Shown: positions 1 through 6,441 of the stretch, piece after piece
Numbering within the stretch: the stretch's first letter is position 1
Layout of the letters: the number at the start of each line of letters is the position of its first letter
Assembly (NCBI GenBank): GCA_023435545.1
Contig: JAEYRQ010000658.1
Span: forward strand, 1-13,601
Source of the DNA: Pseudomonadota bacterium
GTDB taxonomy: Bacteria > Pseudomonadota > Alphaproteobacteria > Rhizobiales > Tepidamorphaceae
Direction: 5' to 3'
Length of the DNA stretch: 13,601 nucleotides
Translations under genes and position numbers: made by a program
Notes under the pieces: model-generated
The model's database searches: none
What the model was told of the DNA's origin: nothing
Seen by the model: only the letters and a program-made list of their open reading frames with translations

Positions 1-54
1 ACCTACACCACCGAGTTCGTCTGCAAGGGACTCGGGCTGGAGCTGAAGAAGTAG
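1..54 (+). CDS. 3' end of a probable ABC-transporter solute-binding protein (partial)
   Basis: Only the last 17 codons and the TAG stop are present, reading TYTTEFVCKGLGLELKK. The tail is too short to identify by itself. Context suggests a periplasmic solute-binding protein of the NMT1/SsuA/TauA kind: the next two genes are the matching ATPase and permease of that transporter family, and their binding protein is otherwise missing. A stable hairpin in the spacer just downstream is common after binding-protein genes, which need more transcript than the membrane parts. The reading frame and stop are seen directly; the function is inferred from neighbours. Confidence 0.55.
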   Translation, partial: TYTTEFVCKGLGLELKK

Positions 55-91
55 GCGTTGCCGGCAACCCGGCTCATCGTCCCGGCCGAAC

Positions 92-121
92 CCTCGGGTC
101 CGCGCGAAGCGCGGCCCAAGG
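92..121. repeat. REP-like intergenic palindrome
   Basis: An imperfect inverted repeat. The left arm CCTCGGGTCCGCGC (92-105) and the right arm GCGCGGCCCAAGG (109-121) pair around a GAA loop, with one bulged T and one G-T wobble. It lies between the presumed binding-protein gene and the ABC ATPase gene. Similar GC-rich palindromes ending in an AAGGATAA-like tail are, as I recall, scattered through intergenic DNA of rhizobial genomes. Only one copy is visible here, so repetition is not shown. Confidence 0.5.
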
Positions 122-149
122 ATAAACTCCGCGAGAAGCCGGGATGACA

Positions 150-174
150 GGCGGGCCGGCCAAACCGGCCCGCC
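150..174 (+). terminator. Strong intercistronic hairpin before the ABC ATPase
   Basis: A perfect 10-bp stem: GGCGGGCCGG (150-159) pairs with CCGGCCCGCC (165-174) around a CCAAA loop. No T-run follows, so it is not a classical intrinsic terminator. It sits directly upstream of the Shine-Dalgarno sequence of the ATPase gene. It may protect the 3' end of the binding-protein transcript or cause partial read-through, giving unequal expression within the operon. Confidence 0.5.
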
Positions 175-188
175 GGAGGCGATACGAC

Positions 189-986
189 GTGAGTGGAACC
201 GAACGCCCGATGACCCCGTCCAACGCCGCCCCGCCGATCGTGTCGCTACAGGGCGTCAACAAGGTCTTCTCCAACGGCACCGTGGCGCTGAAGGACATGA
301 CGCTCGACATCCGGGCGGGAGAGTTCCTCAGCCTGCTCGGTCCGTCGGGCTGCGGCAAGTCGACGGTGCTGCGGCTGATCGCCGGTCTTGGCGATCCCTC
401 CTCCGGCAGGATCGTCTGGCCGGGAACGGGCGACCACGAGATCGGCTTCGTCTTCCAGGAGCCGACGCTGATGCCGTGGGCGAGCGTCTTCAGCAATGTC
501 TGGCTGCCGCTCAGGCTCAAGGGCGTCTCGAAGTCCGCGGCCCGCGCCGAGGTGATGCAGGCGCTGGAGATGGTCGGGCTCGACGGCTTCGCGGAAGCGT
601 ATCCGCGCGAATTGTCGGGCGGCATGAAGATGCGCGTCTCGATCGCCCGCGCGCTGGTGACCCGGCCGAAGCTGCTCCTGATGGACGAGCCGTTCGCGGC
701 GCTCGACGAGATCACCCGCTTCAAGCTCAACAACGACCTTCTCCACCTGTGGGAGACGTTCGGCTGGACGGTCGTTTTCGTCACCCATTCGGTGTTCGAG
801 TCCGTCTACCTGTCGAGTCGCATCGTGGTGATGGCGGCCCGGCCAGGCCGCGTGGTGGAGGATCTCGCCATCGACGCGCCCTATCCGCGCGAGGACGATT
901 TCCGCACCTCGACCGTCTACAACGACCACTGCCGGACGGTGTCGCATGCCCTGCACCGGGCGATGGAGACGAGGGTCCTGGCATGA
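189..986 (+). CDS. ABC transporter ATP-binding protein, nitrate/taurine/pyrimidine-uptake type
   Basis: A cytoplasmic ATPase subunit that powers an importer of the SsuB/TauB/ThiZ class. The GTG at 189 is preferred because GGAGG at 175-179 lies 9 nt upstream; an in-frame ATG at 144 would begin inside the hairpin arm and has no ribosome site. From this start the protein is 265 aa, the usual length for the class. Visible motifs are Walker A GPSGCGKST (51-59), Q-loop Gln at 90, signature LSGGM (142-146), Walker B LLLMDEP (162-168), D-loop ALD (171-173) and the switch His at 200 (VTHS). Its stop overlaps the permease start (ATGA), indicating translational coupling. The substrate is not readable from the ATPase; the neighbouring amidohydrolase and oxidoreductases suggest a small heterocyclic or amide compound. 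Confidence 0.93.
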   Translation: MSGTERPMTPSNAAPPIVSLQGVNKVFSNGTVALKDMTLDIRAGEFLSLLGPSGCGKSTVLRLIAGLGDPSSGRIVWPGTGDHEIGFVFQEPTLMPWASVFSNVWLPLRLKGVSKSAARAEVMQALEMVGLDGFAEAYPRELSGGMKMRVSIARALVTRPKLLLMDEPFAALDEITRFKLNNDLLHLWETFGWTVVFVTHSVFESVYLSSRIVVMAARPGRVVEDLAIDAPYPREDDFRTSTVYNDHCRTVSHALHRAMETRVLA

Positions 987-1846
987 CGGCGGTCGAGACC
1001 AAGCCGGCGTCCTCGGGATTCGACGAGGCGGCCGAACGTACCGGCGGCGACCGCCGCATGCTGGGCGAGAAGCTGCTGCGCATCCTGATCCCGATCGCGA
1101 TGCTCGCGCTGCTGGTGCTCGTCTGGGCCTGGTACGTCACCGCCTACGACGTGCCGCACTACATCCTGCCGAGCCCGAAGCGGGTGGCGCAGGCGATGAT
1201 CGACGACTGGGCGCTGCTCGGCACCGCGCTCCTGGTGACGCTGAAGATCACCTTCACCGCGCTGGCACTGGCGCTTATCGGCGGCGTCGCGCTGGCGGTG
1301 CTGCTGATCCAGTCGAAGTGGATCGAGCTGGCGCTCTACCCCTACGCGGTTATCCTGCAGGTGACGCCGATCGTCGCGATCGCGCCGCTGATCCTGATCT
1401 ACGCGCCGTCGACGCAGGTGGCGCTGTTGATCTGCGCATGGATCGTCGCGTTCTTTACCATCCTGTCGAACACCGCGCAGGGGCTGAAGAGCGTCGATCA
1501 CAACCTGCTCAACCTGTTCGAGCTCTACGGGGCGAGCCGCTGGCAGATGCTGTATCTGCTGCGGCTGCCCGCCGCCCTGCCCTACTTCCTCACCGGCCTG
1601 AGGATCGGCGGCGGGCTGGCGCTGATCGCCGCCGTCGTCGCCGAGTTCGCCGCCGGATCGGCAGGCGCTGGCTCAGGGCTCGCCTTCCGATTGCTCGAAT
1701 CGCAGTTCCGGCTGAACATCCCCCGCCTGTTCGCGGCGCTCATCCTGTTGTCGCTGACCGGTGTGCTGATCTTCTTCGCCACCACCTTCATCTCGCACAT
1801 GCTGCTCAGGAAGTGGCACGAGAGCGCGCTGAAGCGGGAGAACTGA
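983..1846 (+). CDS. ABC transporter permease, SsuC/TauC-like
   Basis: An inner-membrane permease of 287 aa belonging to the binding-protein-dependent transport family (BPD_transp_1). The ATG at 983 overlaps the ATPase stop by ATGA and has GAGGG at 971-975. A polar N-terminus of about 35 residues is followed by a first membrane segment (IPIAMLALLVLVWAW), then the family's typical YILPSP loop, several more hydrophobic segments, and the cytoplasmic EAA-type coupling loop ELYGASRWQMLYLLRLPAAL in the last third, where the ATPase docks. It forms the importer with the ATPase just upstream and the truncated gene at the window start. The amidohydrolase gene begins 4 nt after its stop, so transport and catabolism are probably one transcript. 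Substrate unknown. Confidence 0.92.
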   Translation: MTAVETKPASSGFDEAAERTGGDRRMLGEKLLRILIPIAMLALLVLVWAWYVTAYDVPHYILPSPKRVAQAMIDDWALLGTALLVTLKITFTALALALIGGVALAVLLIQSKWIELALYPYAVILQVTPIVAIAPLILIYAPSTQVALLICAWIVAFFTILSNTAQGLKSVDHNLLNLFELYGASRWQMLYLLRLPAALPYFLTGLRIGGGLALIAAVVAEFAAGSAGAGSGLAFRLLESQFRLNIPRLFAALILLSLTGVLIFFATTFISHMLLRKWHESALKREN

Positions 1847-1850
1847 CCTC

Positions 1851-3182
1851 ATGTCCACGGGCTTCGCCAGGGTGCCGGCCGCGGGCCGCTACCGGATCGC
1901 AGGCGCGGTGATCCCGACCGCGCTGGTGGAGACACGGGAGCGACTTTCCGCCGCCGGCGATGGCCTGGTACGCGCCGACATCGACATCGACGGCGGAACC
2001 ATTGCTGCAATCACCGCGCCGGGAGCCGGGACGCCGGCGGCCGAGGTGCTGGACATCCGCTCCGGCATGGCCTGGCCGGGCTTCGTCGACATGCACACCC
2101 ATATCGACAAAGGCCACATCTGGCCCCGCCGGCCAAATCCGGACGGCACCTTCATGGGGGCGCTGATGTCGGTACAGGCCGACCGGGAGGCCAACTGGTC
2201 GGCGCTCGACGTCGCGCGCCGCATGGACTTCTCGCTGCGCTGCGCCTTCGCGCACGGCACGGTGCTGCTCCGGACCCACCTCGACTCGCTGCCGCCGCAG
2301 GACGCGATCTCCTGGCCGGTGTTCTCCGAGATGCGCGAACGCTGGGCCGGACGGATCGACCTGCAGGCGGTATCGCTGGTGCCGATCGATTTCGTCGAGG
2401 ACCGCACGGCGTTCGAGGCGATCGCCGACCGGGTGAAGCTGCATGATGGCGTGCTCGGCGCGGTCACCTTCATGTATCCAGGCCTCGACGACCTGCTCGA
2501 CACGGTGTTCCGCACGGCGATGGACCGGGGGCTCGACCTCGACTTCCACACCGACGAATCGCAGGATCCCGACGAGCGGTCGCTGGCCCATGTGGCGGAA
2601 GCGGCGCTGCGCAACGGCTTCCAGGGCCGGATCACCTGCGGCCACTGCTGCTCCCTCGCCCGCCAGGGGGACGACGAGGCCAAAGCCACCATCGCCCGTG
2701 TCGCGGAAGCCCGCATCGCCGTCGTCTCCCTGCCGATGTGCAACATGTACCTGCAGGATCGCCATGCCGGCCGCACCCCGCGCTCGCGCGGGGTGACGAT
2801 GCTGCACGAATTGGCTGAGGCCGGCATCGAGGTGGCTGTCGCCAGCGACAACACCCGCGATCCGTTCTACGCCTATGGCGACCTCGACATGGCGGAAGTG
2901 TTCCGCGAGGCGGTCAGGATCGCGCATTTCGACCATCCGTTCGGTCAATGGGCAGCCACCGTCGCCGCGACGCCGGGACGCATCCTGCGCCGGCCGGATC
3001 GTGGCATGTTGCGCGCCGGCGGCCCCGCCGATCTCGTGCTGTTTTCCGCGCGCGACTGGTCGGAGCTGCTGTCGCGCCCGCAGTCCGACCGCACCGTCAT
3101 CCGCGGCGGGCAGCCGATCGACACCACCCCGCCGGACTACCGCGAACTCGACGACATGTTCGCCGCCGCCCCACGAGGATAG
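1851..3182 (+). CDS. Cytosine-deaminase-like amidohydrolase
   Basis: A 443-aa metal-dependent hydrolase of the amidohydrolase superfamily, closest in motif pattern to CodA (cytosine deaminase) and AtzC-type enzymes. Metal and catalytic residues can be placed: HTH at 82-84 (FVDMHTHIDKGHIW), His233 and Glu236 in DFHTDES, His265 in CGHCC, and Asp333 in ASDNTRDP. These match the CodA His-x-His / His / Glu / His / Asp set, so the enzyme should be active with one metal ion. The C-terminus has the usual PADLVLF and VIRGG strands of the small beta domain. The family removes amino groups or opens amides on N-heterocycles; the exact substrate is not determinable. It sits 4 nt after the permease and 4 nt before the FAD oxidoreductase, implying that it acts on the imported compound or a product of it. 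Confidence 0.88.
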   Translation: MSTGFARVPAAGRYRIAGAVIPTALVETRERLSAAGDGLVRADIDIDGGTIAAITAPGAGTPAAEVLDIRSGMAWPGFVDMHTHIDKGHIWPRRPNPDGTFMGALMSVQADREANWSALDVARRMDFSLRCAFAHGTVLLRTHLDSLPPQDAISWPVFSEMRERWAGRIDLQAVSLVPIDFVEDRTAFEAIADRVKLHDGVLGAVTFMYPGLDDLLDTVFRTAMDRGLDLDFHTDESQDPDERSLAHVAEAALRNGFQGRITCGHCCSLARQGDDEAKATIARVAEARIAVVSLPMCNMYLQDRHAGRTPRSRGVTMLHELAEAGIEVAVASDNTRDPFYAYGDLDMAEVFREAVRIAHFDHPFGQWAATVAATPGRILRRPDRGMLRAGGPADLVLFSARDWSELLSRPQSDRTVIRGGQPIDTTPPDYRELDDMFAAAPRG

Positions 3183-3186
3183 AACC

Positions 3187-4587
3187 ATGACGGACATCGC
3201 CGCGCTGAAGACGGCGCTCGAGGGCCTGAAGATCGAGGACAATCCGGCGCTTGTGAAGCAGAAGAGCCGCGACTTCTTCTGGTACAGCCCGGTGCTGAAG
3301 CGCGAACTCGATCACGTCACCGCCGACCTGGTGGTCTCGCCGAGGAGCGAAGCCGAGGTGCTGCGGGTCCTTCAGACGTGCTACCGCCTGGACGTGCCCG
3401 TGACCGTGCGCGGCACCGGCACCGGCAATTATGGCCAGGCGATGCCGCTGGCCGGCGGCGTGATCATGAACCTCGCCGAGATGAACCGGGTGCTGAAGAT
3501 CTCGCCTGGCCGGCTGGTGGCGGAACCCGGCGCGATCCTCAACGCCATCGACGTCGCAGCCCGCGCCGACAGCGGCCAGGAGATGCGGATGCACCCCTCG
3601 ACGCTGAAGACCGCCTCGATCGGAGGCTTCATCGGCGGCGGCTCGGGCGGCGTCGGCTCGATCCGCTGGGGGGGTCTGCGCGACATCGGCAACGTCCTTA
3701 GGCTGAAGGTCGCGACGATGGAGGAGAGGCCCCGGATCCTCGAGCTGGACGGCTGGGACCTGCAGAAGGTGAGTCACGCCTACGGCACCAACGGCGTCAT
3801 CACCGAGGTCGAGGTCCCGCTGACCGCGGCCTATGACTGGGTCGACGTCATCGTCGGCTTCGACACCTTCGATGCGGCGGCGGCCTACGGCGACGACATT
3901 GGCAACCGCGACGGTCTACTGCTCAAGCTGGTCTCGCCGATCGCCGCGCCGATCCCGCAGGACTATTTCCTGCGCCACCGCAAGTTCATCCCCGACGGCA
4001 AGCACATCTGCCTGGTCATGGTCGCCGCCCACGCGCTGGAGCCGCTGTTGGCAGTGACCGCGCGGCGCGGCGGCGAGGTGCTATTCCGCTCGGATACGGC
4101 GGAGGACACCAAGGGCCTGCCGCCGGCTTACGAACTGTCATGGAACCACACGACGCTGAGGGGGCTCAGGGTCGACCCCGGCATCACCTATCTGCAGGTG
4201 CTCTATCCCTATCCGAACCATCTCGAGCTGGTCTCGCGCGTCCATGCCCGTTTCGGCGACGAGGTGCTGGCGCATCTGGAGTTCGTCCGCTTCGACGGCA
4301 ACATCACCTGCTTCGGCCTGCCGATCGTGCGCTTCACCACCGAGGAGCGGCTCGACGAGATCATGCGCATCCACGAGGAGATGGGCTGCGTGATCTTCAA
4401 TCCGCACCGCTACACGCTGGAGGAAGGCGGTATGAAGCAGACCGACGACGTGCAACTCGCCTTCAAGCGGGAGGCCGATCCGAAGGGGCTCCTCAACCCC
4501 GGCAAGATGATCGCCTGGGACCAGCCAGATTTCGATTTCCGCACCCGCCGGAACTACCTGTTCCCGGGGCTTCAGCCGGCAGGCTGA
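3187..4587 (+). CDS. FAD-binding oxidoreductase, GlcD/VAO (PCMH-type FAD) family
   Basis: A 466-aa flavoprotein. The start at 3187 has GAGGA at 3175-3179. The PCMH-type FAD domain spans roughly residues 40-215: VVSPRSEAEV, the pyrophosphate-binding RGTGTG (75-80), GGVIMNL, VAEPGAIL, a Gly-rich stretch at 146-157 and GTNGVITEVEV near 200-210. The C-terminal substrate-cap domain ends with LLNPGK (435-440), the typical closing motif of FAD-linked oxidases. The site that often carries a covalently bound His in VAO/BBE relatives is Thr/Asn here, so FAD is probably bound non-covalently as in GlcD. It probably oxidises a hydroxy, amine or ring C-H group on a catabolic intermediate. The electron acceptor is unknown; the adjacent flavodoxin-fold proteins may be redox partners or may act on a quinone-like product. 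Confidence 0.88.
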   Translation: MTDIAALKTALEGLKIEDNPALVKQKSRDFFWYSPVLKRELDHVTADLVVSPRSEAEVLRVLQTCYRLDVPVTVRGTGTGNYGQAMPLAGGVIMNLAEMNRVLKISPGRLVAEPGAILNAIDVAARADSGQEMRMHPSTLKTASIGGFIGGGSGGVGSIRWGGLRDIGNVLRLKVATMEERPRILELDGWDLQKVSHAYGTNGVITEVEVPLTAAYDWVDVIVGFDTFDAAAAYGDDIGNRDGLLLKLVSPIAAPIPQDYFLRHRKFIPDGKHICLVMVAAHALEPLLAVTARRGGEVLFRSDTAEDTKGLPPAYELSWNHTTLRGLRVDPGITYLQVLYPYPNHLELVSRVHARFGDEVLAHLEFVRFDGNITCFGLPIVRFTTEERLDEIMRIHEEMGCVIFNPHRYTLEEGGMKQTDDVQLAFKREADPKGLLNPGKMIAWDQPDFDFRTRRNYLFPGLQPAG

Positions 4588-4596
4588 CCTGACGCC

Positions 4597-5178
4597 ATGC
4601 GCATCCTCGTTGTCTTTGCCCACCCGGTCGAGACCAGCTTCTGCGCGGCGTTGCACCGCTGCGTCGTCACCACGCTGACGGCCGGCGGGCACGAGGTCGA
4701 CGACTGCGACCTCTACGCCGAGGGCTTCGATCCGGTGCTGTCCCGGTCGGAGCGGATCGGCTACCACGACGTGCCCGCCAACCGGCAGGCCGTCGCCGGC
4801 CATGTCGAGCGGCTCCTGGCGGCCGAGGGGCTGGTGCTGGTGTTCCCGGTCTGGAACTTCGGCTTCCCGGCGATCCTGAAGGGCTGGTTCGACCGCGTCT
4901 TCCTGCCTGGCGTGTCGTTCGTGATGCGCGACGGCAAGGCCGTGCCAAATCTGGGACACCTGAAACTGGTAGTTGCCGTCACCACCTATGGCGGCTCCCG
5001 CTTCCGGGCGTTCCTGGCCGGCGATCCGCCGCGGCGGATCGTGACGCGGGTGCTGCGCGCCACGGCACCGCGCGCGCGCATCCGCTATCACGCGCTCTAC
5101 GACATGAACCGCGCCGACGATGCAAGGCGGACCGCCTTCCTCGACAGGACGAGAACACTGATGGAGGGGGTGAAGTGA
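4597..5178 (+). CDS. Flavodoxin-fold NAD(P)H-dependent oxidoreductase (first of a pair)
   Basis: A 193-aa protein of the Flavodoxin_2 (NQO1/MdaB/KefF-like) family, which reduces quinones, azo or nitro compounds using bound FMN or FAD. It opens with MRILVVFAHP, the beta1/phosphate-loop region of this fold. DLYAEGFDPVLSRSERIGYH follows at 38-57, then the flavin-contact block FPVWNFGFPAILKGW at 83-97 and a TTYGG turn near 129-133. The gene starts 9 nt after the FAD oxidoreductase and its stop overlaps the next gene's GTG start (GTGA). It aligns without gaps to that neighbour over about the first 100 residues, so the two are tandem paralogs. The physiological acceptor is unknown. Confidence 0.87.
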   Translation: MRILVVFAHPVETSFCAALHRCVVTTLTAGGHEVDDCDLYAEGFDPVLSRSERIGYHDVPANRQAVAGHVERLLAAEGLVLVFPVWNFGFPAILKGWFDRVFLPGVSFVMRDGKAVPNLGHLKLVVAVTTYGGSRFRAFLAGDPPRRIVTRVLRATAPRARIRYHALYDMNRADDARRTAFLDRTRTLMEGVK

Positions 5179-5762
5179 GGGTGCTGCTGGTCTACTGCCA
5201 CCCCTGCGAGGAGAGCTTCAACCGCGCGATCCGCGATACCGCGATCGCTGCACTGTCCGGCAGGGGTCACGAGGTTCAACTCGTCGACCTCTACGCCGAA
5301 GGCTTCGAGGCCGCGATGTCGGCCGAGGAGCGCCGCGGCTACCATACGCCGGGCGAAAATGAGGTTCCGGTCGCCCGCCATATCGAGCTGTTGCGCTGGG
5401 CCGAGGTGCTGGTGTTCGTCTATCCGACCTGGTGGTTCGGGCTACCCGCCATGCTGAAGGGCTGGCTGGATCGGGTGTTCGTGCCGTATGCGACCTTCTC
5501 GATGCCGACCGAGACCACGGCGATGGGACCGGTGCTGACCAACATCCGGCGAATCACCGTGATCACTACCTGCGGCGCCTCGTGGCTAATGTCGAAGTTG
5601 GTCGGCGAACCAGGTCGTCGGACCATCCTGAGGGGCCTCAGGCTGTTGTGCCACCCGCGCTGCCGAACGACATATTTGGCCCATTACAAGATGGATTCCT
5701 CTACCCAGCAAAGCCGATCGGCCTATCTTTCGAGAATTGAGCGTACATTACGACGGCTTTGA
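5175..5762 (+). CDS. Flavodoxin-fold NAD(P)H-dependent oxidoreductase (second of a pair)
   Basis: A 195-aa Flavodoxin_2 family protein with a GTG start at 5175. GGAGG at 5163-5167 gives a 7-nt spacer, and GTGA overlaps the upstream stop, so translation is probably coupled. Motifs parallel the upstream paralog at the same residue numbers: MRVLLVYCHP at 1-10, DLYAEGF at 38-44, ERRGYH at 52-57 and YPTWWFGLPAMLKGW at 83-97. The flavin-site aromatic residues differ (TWWFG against VWNFG) and so does the TTCGAS turn (against TTYGGS), which suggests different substrates or a heterodimer. The last 40 or so codons are noticeably less GC-rich than the rest of the operon. This is the last tightly packed gene of the cluster. 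Confidence 0.87.
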   Translation: MRVLLVYCHPCEESFNRAIRDTAIAALSGRGHEVQLVDLYAEGFEAAMSAEERRGYHTPGENEVPVARHIELLRWAEVLVFVYPTWWFGLPAMLKGWLDRVFVPYATFSMPTETTAMGPVLTNIRRITVITTCGASWLMSKLVGEPGRRTILRGLRLLCHPRCRTTYLAHYKMDSSTQQSRSAYLSRIERTLRRL

Positions 5763-5850
5763 GAAATTTGACTCTTGAAATATAGTTTGTGGCGAGGTCT
5801 GATCTGGGTCATCATCTGGCATCCAAGGGAGTTTTTGGGGGACTCTCTCG
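5763..5850 (+). promoter_or_regulatory. AT-richer spacer with a candidate promoter for the MarR gene
   Basis: This 88-nt gap is clearly more AT-rich than its surroundings. A possible sigma70-type pair is TTGAAA (5775-5780) and TCTGAT (5798-5803) with a 17-nt spacer. A second -35-like TTGACT lies at 5768-5773 without a well-spaced -10. A purine-rich GGGGGA near 5836-5841 can serve as ribosome site for the ATG at 5851. MarR proteins often bind their own upstream region, but I could not find a convincing perfect palindrome. The promoter is suggested by composition and motif spacing only. Confidence 0.35.
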
Positions 5851-6348
5851 ATGAAGAAATGGTATGAGGACTCCGTCGGTTTGCACCTGACCAGGGCAGC
5901 CCGGCTACATAGGGCTCGCGCCCATTCCATGCTCGGGGAGATCGGTGTTCATCCCGGGCAGGAGAATGTGTTGCTCGTGCTTCTCGAGGACGACGGCCAG
6001 GCCATGACCCGGCTCGCGGCCGCGTTGAAGGTCAAGCCGCCGACCGTCACCAAGATGGTGGCCCGGATGGCGGCGCAGGGGCTTGTCCGCAGGATTGCCT
6101 CGGACACGGACGCCCGCAGCGCCAATGTCTTCTTGACTGATGAGGGCCGCGCCCGCGGCACCGAGTTGAAGAAGCGGTGGAAGCGGCTCGAGGACATGAC
6201 CGTGCGCATGATTCCCGAGAAGGACCGGCGGCGGCTGACGAAGCTGCTGGTGGCGATCGAGGAATCCCTCGGCGAGAACGGTGTCGAAGACAGGGACGAC
6301 ACCGTCATCAGCGTCGCGTTCGATGACGCCGACGAGTCGGCCGCCTGA
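5851..6348 (+). CDS. MarR-family transcriptional regulator
   Basis: A 165-aa winged-helix regulator. The N-terminal helices (about 5-50) would form the dimer interface. AMTRLAAALKVKPPTVTKMV (51-70) holds the helix-turn-helix, with VKPPTVTKMVARM as recognition helix, and SDTDARSANVFLTDEG (84-99) is the wing with its conserved Asp-x-Arg pair. C-terminal helices follow, and the tail past about residue 150 is acidic and probably disordered. MarR proteins usually repress a nearby catabolic or efflux operon and release DNA on binding a small phenolic or related ligand. Its position directly downstream of, and on the same strand as, the reductase-containing cluster makes that cluster the most likely target, sensing its substrate or an intermediate. 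Target and ligand are inferred. Confidence 0.92.
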   Translation: MKKWYEDSVGLHLTRAARLHRARAHSMLGEIGVHPGQENVLLVLLEDDGQAMTRLAAALKVKPPTVTKMVARMAAQGLVRRIASDTDARSANVFLTDEGRARGTELKKRWKRLEDMTVRMIPEKDRRRLTKLLVAIEESLGENGVEDRDDTVISVAFDDADESAA

Positions 6349-6368
6349 AGCACCACCTCCCGACCATG

Positions 6369-6418
6369 ATTTGCGGTTTGCCTCCGCCCGGACGATGGCG
6401 GTAGGGTCAGCCGCAATT
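6369..6418 (+). terminator. Nested hairpin between the MarR and aminotransferase genes
   Basis: Two nested inverted repeats. The outer stem is TTGCGG (6371-6376) with CCGCAA (6411-6416). The inner stem is CCTCCGCC (6381-6388) with GGCGG-T-AGG (6397-6405), carrying one bulged T and an 8-nt loop. The outer right arm runs into TTTG, not a true T-tract. It could end the marR transcript or form a leader structure ahead of the aminotransferase, whose ribosome site begins about 10 nt later. Pairing is seen in the sequence; function is inferred. Confidence 0.4.
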
Positions 6419-6441
6419 TGCACAGGCGGGAGGAAAAGGCC

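Noticed and set aside
144..188. Upstream ATG at 144 as the start of the ABC ATPase
   Set aside because: It would translate through the perfect hairpin and has no ribosome site; the GTG at 189 has GGAGG at a good distance and gives a family-typical length.
1806..3242. 478-aa open frame on the minus strand
   Set aside because: Antisense to the amidohydrolase, which has intact motifs and operon spacing; the antisense product is Arg/His/Gly-rich with no recognisable domain, typical of high-GC shadows.
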